Below are positions 33,830 through 42,870 of a stretch of DNA of 64,000 nucleotides, in pieces. Every line of letters begins with the position of its first letter. Position 1 is the stretch's first letter. Origin of the DNA: an uncultured Prevotellaceae bacterium (lineage in GTDB: Bacteria > Bacteroidota > Bacteroidia > Bacteroidales > Bacteroidaceae); assembly GCA_902769705.1 (NCBI GenBank), contig CACXPX010000002.1:62001-126000 (forward strand), given 5' to 3'. The position numbers were made by a program, and so were the translations under genes. A model generated the notes under the pieces. That model had not been told where the DNA came from and made no database searches. It saw only the letters and a program-made list of their open reading frames with translations.

Positions 33830-35485
33830 TTAATTGTTACCAGGAGCGAACTCGTTGACGGGAGTCGGACCGGTCACTGTCTTTGTAGGATTGGGATTGT
33901 TCAAACCTCTCAGTGCACGGTTGGAGTTAAGCTCATAAATAGAGATGACGAGGTTCCAGTTCGGCTTAATGCCCTCACAGTTGATCTTATAGTTGTCTGT
34001 AGGAGCATTCGTACCATTATAATTCTGAATCACATCGGGCTTCAGACGCTTGGCATTGGGGAATGCGTTACCCTCACCCCAGAACTCGATACGCTCCTGA
34101 GTGAGCACTTCGAGCTGGAAGTTGCGAAGGTTGTTGTCCTTGTTCACATAATTGTAGTTGGGGTCACGATAGGTCTGCATGAAATTGTTCAGCAAAGCCA
34201 TACCAGCCTCAATACCCTGGGAAGCACCAACGGCCTCAGCCTCCAGCAGATACATCTCCTCAATACGCATCACGGGAACATCGGATGCACCACCAGTAGC
34301 ATAGTCGTTGCAATCGCCACTGACGCAACGGAACTTCAGAGCGCAATAGTCGGGAGCAACATCGTTGAGCCATGTGCTACCCATTGAGGTCTTGTAGTTG
34401 TAATACTTATATCTGTCGGGATGCACGAACACTCTCTTGCGGAAGTCCGTAGGAGCGATTCTGTCGTAAAGCGACTTGTCGATGCAAGGCAGATAAAGCT
34501 GTGCATAACTCCACTGAGCCTCAGGCGAAATCCAACCTGTCCAGTTAGCCAAGTTACGCATGTTCTCAGCATCATAGTGCAGATACCACATCCAACCAGA
34601 GGTGGCCACTGAGAATGCACTTGTGGGATCCTCCCACTCGGTGGCAGTCATAGGAGCGGCACCGTTCTGGGTAGCCAAGTTGATGGCCATGCGGGCATAC
34701 TTGGCGGCGTTGGCATAGTCCTTGTCCCACATGTAAACCTTAGCTTTCAGGCCATAGACCACAGAAAGGTCGGGCAGTGACTTGCTGGAGGGTACATAGC
34801 CTCCGCTGAGAAGTTGCTCAGCCAAATCGAGGTCTGAGAGGATGAACTTGACCATATCCTCGTGGCTGGCACGGGGGTTGTTCTTAGCTTCTTCACCAGT
34901 GGTCTTCTCAGTCACGATGGGCACTGTGAGTCCCTTCACTTTCGACACGTCGGTGTAGATATTCTCAACAGGCTCATAGAGCACCATCAACATATAATAG
35001 TCGAAAGCACGGGCAGCATAGGCCTGTCCCACCATGCCCTTGATATCGTCGCTCGTGTTGGGATCGTCAAGATCCACAGCAGCAATACAACCATTGGCAT
35101 ACTTCACAAACTTATAGAGTGTGAACCAAGGCAGATAAGCGAAATAAGTGTTGTCACCAAAGTCACGGTTCAATACATTGTAAGACTGATACCAGTCGTA
35201 TCCAGGATCACCGCCAGGGAACATATCACCCAACATTTCGGTCTGTGCCAACATGAACTGGGGATAAGCCATGTCGGTCTCATGGGTCTGTTCGCCATAG
35301 ACCAGATAACCTTCCACCATCTTCGCGGGGATACCACGAAGCGAAGCCTCGAATGCAGTCGGCGAAGCGCTGACCTGCTCTTGGGTTGCTGTCTCCGACT
35401 CGGGGAAGGTTTCGTCAATACAGCCCGTGAGCACGAAGATGGCTGCCAGGGCTATCAATGAAAATAATTTATTCATCTTTTTCAT
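33830..35485 (-). CDS. SusD/RagB-family nutrient-binding outer-membrane lipoprotein
   Basis: A 551-residue lipoprotein with the lipobox LTGC (Cys22 counting from the first Met). Family features include TPR-like helices, the MRIEEMYLLEAEAVGA region, LNNFMQTYRDPNY and, near the end, a QERIEFWGEGNAFPNAKRL block typical of SusD proteins. SusD proteins form a lid over the SusC barrel and capture substrate. The gene is 28 bp after susC and 32 bp before the third lipoprotein. The start could be the first Met (35485) or one at residue 4. Confidence 0.95.
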   Translation of the reverse strand: MKKMNKLFSLIALAAIFVLTGCIDETFPESETATQEQVSASPTAFEASLRGIPAKMVEGYLVYGEQTHETDMAYPQFMLAQTEMLGDMFPGGDPGYDWYQSYNVLNRDFGDNTYFAYLPWFTLYKFVKYANGCIAAVDLDDPNTSDDIKGMVGQAYAARAFDYYMLMVLYEPVENIYTDVSKVKGLTVPIVTEKTTGEEAKNNPRASHEDMVKFILSDLDLAEQLLSGGYVPSSKSLPDLSVVYGLKAKVYMWDKDYANAAKYARMAINLATQNGAAPMTATEWEDPTSAFSVATSGWMWYLHYDAENMRNLANWTGWISPEAQWSYAQLYLPCIDKSLYDRIAPTDFRKRVFVHPDRYKYYNYKTSMGSTWLNDVAPDYCALKFRCVSGDCNDYATGGASDVPVMRIEEMYLLEAEAVGASQGIEAGMALLNNFMQTYRDPNYNYVNKDNNLRNFQLEVLTQERIEFWGEGNAFPNAKRLKPDVIQNYNGTNAPTDNYKINCEGIKPNWNLVISIYELNSNRALRGLNNPNPTKTVTGPTPVNEFAPGNN

Positions 35486-35513
35486 ACGTTTCTCTGTTTA
35501 CTTTTCTGTTTGA

Positions 35514-38500
35514 TTAGAATGTAAGCGTAATACCTCCCGAGAGGGTTCTCATCGGAGAATAGTAAGTTGCGTTGGTCGTTGTATTGTAGGACTGACGCGG
35601 GTCGAATCCCTTGCGCTTTGACCAATAGTACACGTTCTCGGCAGCGAAGTAGAGACGGATGCCTTCTACCTGGAACTTGCGAGTGAGATTCTTCGGAATG
35701 GTGTAACCGAGGTTGATGTTCTCGATGTTCAGGTAACTTGCATTGGTCAGGAATCGAGTAGACATGCTCGAAACATAAAGGTCTTGATACTGCCAACGAG
35801 GAATATCTGAATTCTTGTTAGTGGGTGTCCATGCGTTCAAGATGTCGCGATGGATGTTGGTACCAGTGCTACTTGCCTGAGGATTAGCCATGAAGTTGGC
35901 ATAGGTTCCATCATACTGCTTGCCACCCAGAGAGTAAGAACAGTTGATAGAGAAGTCGAAGCCGTAAGCCTTGATGGTGGTTCCGAATCCACCATATACC
36001 TTCGGCAGCGTGCTCTGCTTGGTCACATAGTAGTCAGCTTCGCTGTAAGACTTGGTCTTCTCACGACCAGTCACTTTCGGACGGAGAATGTCAGTTCCCT
36101 TATAAGTGTCGGGATCGGCAATCTCTTCACCCTTGCTGTTGAACTGGACATCGTACATCACAGGAATCTTGTTGCCTTCGTCATCAAGGACAAACTCGTT
36201 GGTGTCAGGATCGGTCTGCCAAACGGGCTCGCCATTGGCATTAACCTCCTGCTTCTGCACATAAGTGTTCTTCCACCACTGTGCCTCACCCGTTTCGGGA
36301 TCTACGCCAGCCCATTCCTTCATACGCCAAGAATACATCGATGTGTTTTCTGAGATGAAGAAGCTGCCGCTGGTGTAACCTTCCCAAGCCTTGCCGTTAG
36401 CATCGAAGAACACATTGGTCTTCTTGTCGGGGTGCAGCTTAGTGATCTTGTTCTTCAGAGTAGCCAAGTTGAAGTGGAAGTCCCACTGGATGTTCTTGGT
36501 GTTGAGGATGTTCACATTGAAGTCGGCCTCAATACCAGTGTTGTAGAGGTCACCCACGTTGTCGTAGTAGCTGCTATAACCGAGTGAAGGAGCAACCGAG
36601 AATGCGAAGAGCATGTCGGAGGTCTTGCGATAGTAGTACTCGATGTCACCAGTCACGCGGCCTTTGAACAGACCGAACTCGATACCGGCGTTGAAGTTTC
36701 CGTTGGTTTCCCAAGTGATGTCACGTGTTCCCTGTCCGGCAAATGCCACACCAGGCAGACCGTTAGAGTTCATGACGGTGAAGGTATCGGTGTAACGATA
36801 AGAACCGATGTTGTCGTTACCTTGCGAACCATAAGAAGCTTTGAGCTTCAGCTCGTTGATCCAATCGATGTTGAACCAGCTCTCCTTGTTCATCAGCCAG
36901 CTTGCGCCGAGCGACCAGAAGGTACCCCAACGATAGTCGGTATCGAAACGTGAAGAAGCATCACGACGAAGCGAAGCGGAGAGGAAGTACTTGGTGTCGT
37001 AGTCATAGAGCAGACGGCCGAAGTAACCCTCGTTGTTGTAACGAGCCTTGTAAGAACCAGAAGACTTGCCATCGACCACAGCACCGTTCAACTCGGTGTT
37101 GGACTGCGAGAACATCTGCGACTTAGAAGCCAAAAGGTATGCAGAGCGGCTGTCATAGTACTCGTGACCGACCATTGCACCCAGATTGTGAACCTGCGCA
37201 AGGGTGGTATTGTAGTTGAGCAACTGCTGCAAGTTGTAGTTATAGAGACGGACATTCTCAAGCTCTACCGTACCACCAGTTGTGTCGAACTGTCCATAGT
37301 AGGGGTTGTAGACATTCTTGTGGCGGGTTTCGTCGAGGTTGTATGTTCCGTTCAATGTCAAAACGAGACCGGGGATAATGGTGAAGTCGGCAAAAGCGTG
37401 GCCGCTGGCAGCGTTACCCTCGCTGTTGCGAATGTTCAGACGAGTGTCCATGATGGGGTTGGCGTCGCTGATGAACGGACGGTCGAGACCTGCGTTCATT
37501 CCGTTACCATAGTCCATCATCTTCAGGTTGTTCTCGTCGATCTTGATATTCTTGTTTCCTTCACGCACCCAGATAGGATAGATAGGAGCAATCTGCGAGG
37601 TGAAAGCCCAGATGTTGGCGGTAGACGAACTACTACCGTTGTTGCCCAGCGTGTTGAAGTCGAAACGTGCATACGACATGTTGGCACCTACCTTCAGCCA
37701 CTTCTTGGCCTGGTAGTCTGCACGCAGACGACCGGTGAGGCGCTTGTGGTCACTCTTGTCGGTGATACCCTCATTGTCGAGGTAACCCAGCGACATGTAG
37801 AACGACGACTTGTCGTTAGCACCGCTGACGCTTACGTTATACTCCTGGCGAAGACCGGTACGTGTACCTTCATCTTCCCAATCGTCGGGCTGAATCCAAT
37901 AGTCTTCTCCACGATAAGTGGTCTTGCGGCCGAGCGAGGCAGCAGGGTTCAGCTTACCGTCACGACCAATAATCATCTGGCCATCGGGAACAGTCCAAAT
38001 GTTGTAGCCCAGACCACCGTTAGCGGCACTTCCGGTCAACACGCCATTGGCACTCTGCCAAGCTTCATACGAATTCTGTCCCTGATTCAGGTAATAGTTT
38101 TCAAGAGCTTTGTAGTGAGTCTCGTAGTAAGCCTGCGGAGTCTTGAACACATCGTAGTGCTGCAGAGCACGGGTGTTGGCACCCCACTTGGCGTCGAATG
38201 TCACCTTAGCATCCTGACCTTGCTTGGCTCGCTTGGTGGTGATCATGATCACACCGTTGGCACCACGAGCACCGTACAGGGCGTTGGAAGCAGCATCCTT
38301 CAACACGGTCATCGACTCCACGTCGTTCGGGTTCAGGTTGTTCAGGTCGCCACTGTAGGGAGCACCGTCAACAATCACGAGCGGGTCCATACCTGCGCCC
38401 AGTGAACTGAAACCACGAATACGAATGGTGGACGAAGCACCAGGAGCACCGTTTGAAGATGTCAACTGCACACCAGGAACTGCACCAGCCAATGCGCTCG

Positions 38501-38909
38501 TAACGTCAGACACCTGCGACAATGCCAGCTCTTCGCTGCCCACCACTTTGGCCGAACCCGTGAAGGCCGACTTCTTGGCGGTACCGAAGGCCACAACAAT
38601 CACCTCGTCGAGGGCGGCCTGGTCGTTTGTGAGCACGATACGCATGTTGGGACGAGCGCTCACCTCGAGCGGCTCCATACCCACATATGTGATGCGCAAC
38701 GTCTGCTTACCGGCAGGACATGTCAAAGAGAAACGTCCGTTAGCGTCGGTCACAGTGCCCACCTGAGTACCTACAACCATGACGGTTGCGCCGATGATAG
38801 GCTCGCCGTCTTCCTGAGATACTACGGTGCCATTGACCTTAGTTTGAGCCAGCGCCATTCCTACAAACAGGAACAGGCAGGCAAAGATCATTGTTAGTCT
38901 TTTTTCCAT
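35514..38909 (-). CDS. SusC/RagA-family TonB-dependent outer-membrane transporter
   Basis: A 1131-residue TonB-dependent transporter. It has a signal peptide (ending MALAQ), an N-terminal carboxypeptidase-regulatory-like domain (VNGTVVSQEDGEPIIGATV, about 25-105), a plug domain with RIRGFSSLGAGMDPLVIVDG and YGARGANGVIMITTK, then a long barrel ending in a terminal strand GGITLTF. It is the first gene of the susC-susD-lipoprotein operon and would import an oligosaccharide or peptide, powered by TonB. No glycosidase is in the operon. The nearest candidates are the M6 protease and the CE1/GH3 operon, so the substrate is unclear. Confidence 0.96.
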   Translation of the reverse strand: MEKRLTMIFACLFLFVGMALAQTKVNGTVVSQEDGEPIIGATVMVVGTQVGTVTDANGRFSLTCPAGKQTLRITYVGMEPLEVSARPNMRIVLTNDQAALDEVIVVAFGTAKKSAFTGSAKVVGSEELALSQVSDVTSALAGAVPGVQLTSSNGAPGASSTIRIRGFSSLGAGMDPLVIVDGAPYSGDLNNLNPNDVESMTVLKDAASNALYGARGANGVIMITTKRAKQGQDAKVTFDAKWGANTRALQHYDVFKTPQAYYETHYKALENYYLNQGQNSYEAWQSANGVLTGSAANGGLGYNIWTVPDGQMIIGRDGKLNPAASLGRKTTYRGEDYWIQPDDWEDEGTRTGLRQEYNVSVSGANDKSSFYMSLGYLDNEGITDKSDHKRLTGRLRADYQAKKWLKVGANMSYARFDFNTLGNNGSSSSTANIWAFTSQIAPIYPIWVREGNKNIKIDENNLKMMDYGNGMNAGLDRPFISDANPIMDTRLNIRNSEGNAASGHAFADFTIIPGLVLTLNGTYNLDETRHKNVYNPYYGQFDTTGGTVELENVRLYNYNLQQLLNYNTTLAQVHNLGAMVGHEYYDSRSAYLLASKSQMFSQSNTELNGAVVDGKSSGSYKARYNNEGYFGRLLYDYDTKYFLSASLRRDASSRFDTDYRWGTFWSLGASWLMNKESWFNIDWINELKLKASYGSQGNDNIGSYRYTDTFTVMNSNGLPGVAFAGQGTRDITWETNGNFNAGIEFGLFKGRVTGDIEYYYRKTSDMLFAFSVAPSLGYSSYYDNVGDLYNTGIEADFNVNILNTKNIQWDFHFNLATLKNKITKLHPDKKTNVFFDANGKAWEGYTSGSFFISENTSMYSWRMKEWAGVDPETGEAQWWKNTYVQKQEVNANGEPVWQTDPDTNEFVLDDEGNKIPVMYDVQFNSKGEEIADPDTYKGTDILRPKVTGREKTKSYSEADYYVTKQSTLPKVYGGFGTTIKAYGFDFSINCSYSLGGKQYDGTYANFMANPQASSTGTNIHRDILNAWTPTNKNSDIPRWQYQDLYVSSMSTRFLTNASYLNIENINLGYTIPKNLTRKFQVEGIRLYFAAENVYYWSKRKGFDPRQSYNTTTNATYYSPMRTLSGGITLTF

Positions 38910-39005
38910 AAAATCTCTCTCTTTTTAAGTTATTAATTAAATAATGTGTTGTTTCAATATGCTATTGTTTTTGCATTATTTTGTTACAAAAGATGATTAT
39001 ATCGC

Positions 39006-39014
39006 GCAAAATTA
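39006..39014 (-). promoter_or_regulatory. Probable promoter -7 element for the SusCD operon
   Basis: The - strand reads TAATTTTGC, fitting TAnnTTTG, ~97 bp before the susC ATG. TTG lies about 17 bp upstream. Confidence 0.6.
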
Positions 39015-39206
39015 ATACAAAATTATTGAAACAACAAGCAAAATTATAAAAACGAACGACATCTGAACAATTTTTAACAAAATAATGCGTATAAATACTC
39101 AATTTCCCCCGTCGAAGCCCGTAAACCCACACTTTGAAGCCTATATATAATATATAAAATGTACGCGCGTACATCATTTAGACTTCAATAACGTGCCCCC
39201 GACTCA

Positions 39207-39444
39207 CTCAAATACGGCATCTGACGCACCCACTTGCCGCTTCTAACGCAGTCAAAGCATACATCTGACGTAGTAAAATAAATTAATTTACCAAGTAAAA
39301 TAAATTATTTTGCATTGTAAAATAAATTATTTTACCGACCAAAATAAATTATTTTATCGCACAAAATAATTTATTTTACAACATCAAAGACGGCATATGA
39401 CAAGATGAAAAGCCACAAATGACAAGACCACTCGTATTTTATGA
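39207..39444. repeat. 22-bp-period repeat array B
   Basis: Eleven 18-bp units at exact 22-bp steps. The central five start at 39273, 39295, 39317, 39339 and 39361 and are variants of GTAAAATAAATTATTTTA. Before them come CTCAAATACGGCATCTGA (39207), a poor match (39229) and GTCAAAGCATACATCTGA (39251). After them come ATCAAAGACGGCATATGA (39383), ATGAAAAGCCACAAATGA (39405) and a weak unit (39427). The array ends 35 bp before the comM promoter, in the divergent gap between susC and comM. A 16-bp palindrome ATGTACGCGCGTACAT lies just upstream at 39159-39174. Confidence 0.9.
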
Positions 39445-39478
39445 CAATATTTCATTTGCACAATAAAAGGATTTTCAC

Positions 39479-39487
39479 TATCTTTGC
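39479..39487 (+). promoter_or_regulatory. Promoter -7 element for comM
   Basis: TATCTTTGC, 58 bp before the comM ATG at 39546. This is also why the longer frame starting at 39441 is not used. Confidence 0.75.
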
Positions 39488-39545
39488 AAAGGAATGGACG
39501 AATGCCACCACAAATAAATACCATCAACCAAGAAGAACAAACACT

Positions 39546-41093
39546 ATGCTCGTAAAAACATACTGCGCCGCCGTGAACGGACTCGACGTGACAACCGTCA
39601 CCATCGAGGTGAGCCTCTGCACAGGCGTGATGTACAAGTTCACTGGTCTGGGCGACACCGCTGTGCGCGAAGGTCGCGACCGCATAGCCGCCGCTCTGCA
39701 ACATATTGGATACAAATTCCCACATGGCGACATCACCGTGAATATGGCACCTGCCGACTTGCGCAAGGAGGGCTCGTCGTTCGACTTGCCGCTGGCCATC
39801 GCTCTGATGGGCGCCAGCGGAAGCATGGAGTGCGACGACTTGGAAAGCTACATGATGGTGGGCGAACTGAGTCTCGATGGAACGCTGCAACCCGTGAAAG
39901 GTGCGCTTCCCATAGCCATCCGCGCTCGCAAGGAGAAGTTCAAGGGGCTCATCGTTCCCGAGCAGAATGTGCGTGAAGCGGCGGTGGTGAACAACCTGAA
40001 CGTCTATGGGATGCGGTCGCTGGAAGATGTCATCAACTTCCTCTCGGGTCGGAAGTCGTTTGAGCCCACCGTCGTCGACACGCGCCGCGAATTCTTCGAG
40101 CAACAGTCGCAATTCGACCTTGATTTTGCTGATGTGCGTGGGCAAGAGTCGGCCAAGCGTGCTCTGGAAGTGGCAGCTGCTGGCGGGCACAACCTCATTA
40201 TGATAGGCAGCCCTGGAAGTGGTAAGTCGATGATGGCCAAGCGATTACCCAGTATTCTGCCTCCGCTTTCGCTGGCCGAGAGTCTGGAGACCACACAAAT
40301 TCATTCCATCGCCGGAAAGTTGGGGCGCAACGACACGCTCATCTCGCAACGTCCTTTCCGCGCTCCCCATCACACCATCTCCGAGGTGGCTCTCGTTGGT
40401 GGCGGTACATCGCCGCAACCCGGCGAGATTTCGTTGGCTCACAACGGCGTTTTGTTTTGTGACGAGCTAACTGAGTTTAATAAGCAGACACTCGAGGTAC
40501 TGCGCCAACCGCTCGAAGACCGCAAAATCACCATCAGCCGGGCAAAATACTCGCTCACGCTGCCCTGCTCGTTCATGTTTGTGGCGTCGTGCAACCCTTG
40601 CCCTTGTGGTTATTACGGCGACCCCACCCATACATGTGTCTGCACGCCCGGCCAGATTGCCCGCTATATGTCGCGCATCTCCGGCCCGCTGATGGACCGC
40701 ATCGACATTCAGATTGAAATTACGCCCGTACCTTTCAAGGACATCTCGCAAGCTGCGCCCGGCGAACCATCGGCTGACATTCGTGCCCGCGTCATCGCCG
40801 CCCGACAGATTCAGGAGACCCGTTTCCGCGAGCATCCCGGCATTCATTGCAACGCTCAGATGACTGAACGCCTCATCCACCAATATGCCGAACCCGACGA
40901 GGCCGGCATTCAGATGCTTCGCATGGCAATGGAGCGTCTCTCGCTCTCCGCCCGAGCATACAGCCGCATCTTGAAAGTTGCCCGCACCATTGCCGACCTC
41001 GACCATTCTGAGCACGTCCAAAGCCATCATATTGCCGAAGCGATTGGATACAGGAACCTCGACAGAGGCGATTGGGCAGAGAGGGGAGTATAG
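39546..41093 (+). CDS. ComM-type magnesium-chelatase-like AAA+ ATPase
   Basis: A 515-residue AAA+ protein of the YifB/ComM family. In characterised members it is a hexameric helicase that promotes branch migration during natural transformation. The N-terminal Lon-protease-S5-like domain (about 1-170) has GLGDTAVREGRDRI and APADLRKEGSSFDL. The Walker A motif is GSPGSGKS (about residues 219-226), Walker B is GVLFCDEL, and CNPCPCGYYGD lies in the AAA region. The C-terminal Mg-chelatase helical domain has LSARAYSRILKVARTIADL. The ATG at 39546 (MLVKTYCAAVNG) is the family N-terminus. Confidence 0.93.
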   Translation: MLVKTYCAAVNGLDVTTVTIEVSLCTGVMYKFTGLGDTAVREGRDRIAAALQHIGYKFPHGDITVNMAPADLRKEGSSFDLPLAIALMGASGSMECDDLESYMMVGELSLDGTLQPVKGALPIAIRARKEKFKGLIVPEQNVREAAVVNNLNVYGMRSLEDVINFLSGRKSFEPTVVDTRREFFEQQSQFDLDFADVRGQESAKRALEVAAAGGHNLIMIGSPGSGKSMMAKRLPSILPPLSLAESLETTQIHSIAGKLGRNDTLISQRPFRAPHHTISEVALVGGGTSPQPGEISLAHNGVLFCDELTEFNKQTLEVLRQPLEDRKITISRAKYSLTLPCSFMFVASCNPCPCGYYGDPTHTCVCTPGQIARYMSRISGPLMDRIDIQIEITPVPFKDISQAAPGEPSADIRARVIAARQIQETRFREHPGIHCNAQMTERLIHQYAEPDEAGIQMLRMAMERLSLSARAYSRILKVARTIADLDHSEHVQSHHIAEAIGYRNLDRGDWAERGV

Positions 41094-41110
41094 AGTTTTT
41101 ATGCAAAAAC

Positions 41111-41169
41111 TTGCCGGTATCGGCAAAAATCACTATCTTTGCAAGTGGAATCGGCAACAAAACTTGCCG
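41111..41169 (+). promoter_or_regulatory. fic promoter with two palindromic operators
   Basis: The -7 element TATCTTTGC is at 41134-41142. On one side lies TTGCCG-GTAT-CGGCAA (41111-41126), whose TTG falls at the -33 position. On the other lies TCGGCAA-CAAAAC-TTGCCGA (41151-41170). The two palindromes share the half-site TTGCCG, and their centres are 42 bp apart, four helical turns. This looks like a repressor binding twice across the promoter. The HTH domain of the Fic protein itself is the obvious candidate, but that is an inference. Confidence 0.65.
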
Positions 41170-41179
41170 ATAAGTGGTT

Positions 41180-42064
41180 ATGGAGTTTATATCTGTTAGA
41201 CTTTTCGCTGAAAAGTATGGTATTTCGGAGCGCACAGCCCGCAACTATTGTGCCAATGGAAAGATTGAAGGAGCTTTCCTGACGGGAAAAACGTGGAATA
41301 TTCCCACCGATGCCGCCTTGCCTGAGCGGAAATCAAAAAGGAAGGTGTCGCCACTACTCTGCACTTTGAGAGAACAAAAGAGCAGCAGACTGAAAGGAGG
41401 CATCTATCATCGCACTCAGATTGACCTGACCTACAATTCCAATCATATTGAAGGCAGCAAACTGACTCACGACCAAACGCGCTACATCTTTGAAACCAAC
41501 ACCATCGGGATTACAGACGCTGCAGTCAATGTGGACGATGTGGTGGAGACTGTTAACCATTTCAAGTGCATTGACTATATCATTGACCACGCTGAAGAGA
41601 AATTGACCGAAAACTTCATAAAGCATTTACACTTGCTGCTGAAGACGGGAACTTCTGACAGCGGGAAAGATTGGTTTGCCGTTGGTGAATATAAGCTTCT
41701 GCCCAACGAGGTTGGTGGTATGGAGACCTGTCGCCCCGAGGAAGTGCATAAGGAAATGAGGTCTTTGCTAAACACTTACAACTCACTCAAGACCCACGAA
41801 TTAGAGGATATTCTTGACTTCCACGTACGCTTTGAGACTATTCATCCTTTTCAAGACGGCAACGGACGAGTGGGCAGGCTCCTAATGTTTAAGGAATGTC
41901 TTGCTAATGGTCATGTTCCCTTCATTATCACCGACGAACTGAAGATGTTCTATTATCGAGGACTTCGCGAATGGGAGGTGGTTAAAGGCTATCTAACCGA
42001 CACCTGCCTGACGGCTCAGGACAATTACAAATTAATCTTGGAATACTTCAAAATCAAGTATTGA
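41180..42064 (+). CDS. HTH-Fic domain protein, class II-like
   Basis: A 294-residue protein (from the ATG at 41180; a GTG at 41174 is possible). Residues 1-45 form a helix-turn-helix-like domain (AEKYGISERTARNYCANGKI). The Fic core has the complete catalytic motif HPFQDGNGR (His222 to Arg230), so it should be able to transfer AMP or another nucleotide moiety to a target. An inhibitory motif S-x-x-x-E-G (Ser87, Glu91, Gly92 in NSNHIEGS) lies N-terminal to the core, as in class II Fic proteins that block their own ATP site. The target is unknown. A twin palindromic operator precedes it, and an unknown gene follows 59 bp later. Confidence 0.9.
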   Translation: MEFISVRLFAEKYGISERTARNYCANGKIEGAFLTGKTWNIPTDAALPERKSKRKVSPLLCTLREQKSSRLKGGIYHRTQIDLTYNSNHIEGSKLTHDQTRYIFETNTIGITDAAVNVDDVVETVNHFKCIDYIIDHAEEKLTENFIKHLHLLLKTGTSDSGKDWFAVGEYKLLPNEVGGMETCRPEEVHKEMRSLLNTYNSLKTHELEDILDFHVRFETIHPFQDGNGRVGRLLMFKECLANGHVPFIITDELKMFYYRGLREWEVVKGYLTDTCLTAQDNYKLILEYFKIKY

Positions 42065-42123
42065 CAAATGCTCTGAAGAAAAAAGAAGAATGAATTGAAC
42101 TCACAGTTAATACCTATAAAGAT

Positions 42124-42699
42124 ATGAACGACGTTGAATATGAAAAAGCGAGACAAGTAGTCAAGGACAAACTCGCACACGGTTGGCTGCCAAGTGGAAA
42201 CTACCACGAGGATATTGATGTGAAACTATGGTTGCCAGAAATGAACGCTGTCAACACGACGATATTGTGTGACCGCTTGATTGGGAAATATGGACACGGC
42301 CTCTTTTTTATAATTACAGAACTGGACTGTATCTCAACGCTGAACATAGAATATCAAAGCAGTGGGTTTCAAATAGTTGACACTATTAAGAATGAACCTC
42401 CTGAGATGCTTGTTCTTAAAACTACTCCTAACAAGATTAAGAAGTATTTGTTTATTCCGAAGCGATGGACTTCGGGGTTCCCATGGGATCCCATTAACCA
42501 GAAGTATGGTTTCCGCAAACCTAGTCCTGGACCATTTTGGGAAGACATTAGATACAAGAATGTCCCAACTGCTTCGTTTCAAAACTATTATATTTTGAAC
42601 TTCTCTGTTTCAGGAGAATTCGGACTGGAGATCATCTTTGTTCCTGAAAAAGGAGAGGAACCTTTTCTCATTTTCCAGAAATCGTATTGTTGCAAATGA
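42124..42699 (+). CDS. Hypothetical protein downstream of fic
   Basis: A 191-residue protein I do not recognise. It has no signal peptide or membrane helix, is rich in aromatic residues (for example SGFPWDPINQKYGF and FQNYYILNF) and looks like a small globular beta-rich protein. It lies 59 bp after the Fic gene on the same strand with no terminator between them, so cotranscription is likely. Its base composition is more AT-rich than the flanking core genes, which is compatible with recent transfer together with fic. Whether it is a target, partner or antidote of the Fic protein cannot be told. Confidence 0.65.
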   Translation: MNDVEYEKARQVVKDKLAHGWLPSGNYHEDIDVKLWLPEMNAVNTTILCDRLIGKYGHGLFFIITELDCISTLNIEYQSSGFQIVDTIKNEPPEMLVLKTTPNKIKKYLFIPKRWTSGFPWDPINQKYGFRKPSPGPFWEDIRYKNVPTASFQNYYILNFSVSGEFGLEIIFVPEKGEEPFLIFQKSYCCK

Positions 42700-42821
42700 G
42701 AACGATGGTCGATTTCCTTACAGACGGCTGTAGCTATGGCGATTGATAAGGGAAAAAGCACATTCAAAGCATTAATTTGTTAATATTCTTAAAAACAAGC
42801 CGCTACTTCCAATTTATTTCG

Positions 42822-42830
42822 TAATTTTGC
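42822..42830 (+). promoter_or_regulatory. Promoter -7 element for the XRE-cupin gene
   Basis: TAATTTTGC, 40 bp before the ATG at 42871. Confidence 0.65.
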
Positions 42831-42870
42831 ATTCCAATTAAAAAAAGATATTTTTTTACCGTTTTTTCTT

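Noticed and set aside
29221-38909. The CE1/GH3 operon, M6 protease and SusCD genes as one polysaccharide utilisation locus
   Set aside because: Strong terminators at 29307-29350 and 31841-31880 and opposite orientations separate the parts; a shared substrate is possible but not supported by sequence.
39273-39378. Tandem repeats with regular spacing that might be a CRISPR array
   Set aside because: The spacers are only 4 bp, the repeats are 18-bp AT-rich palindromes, and no cas gene is in the window.
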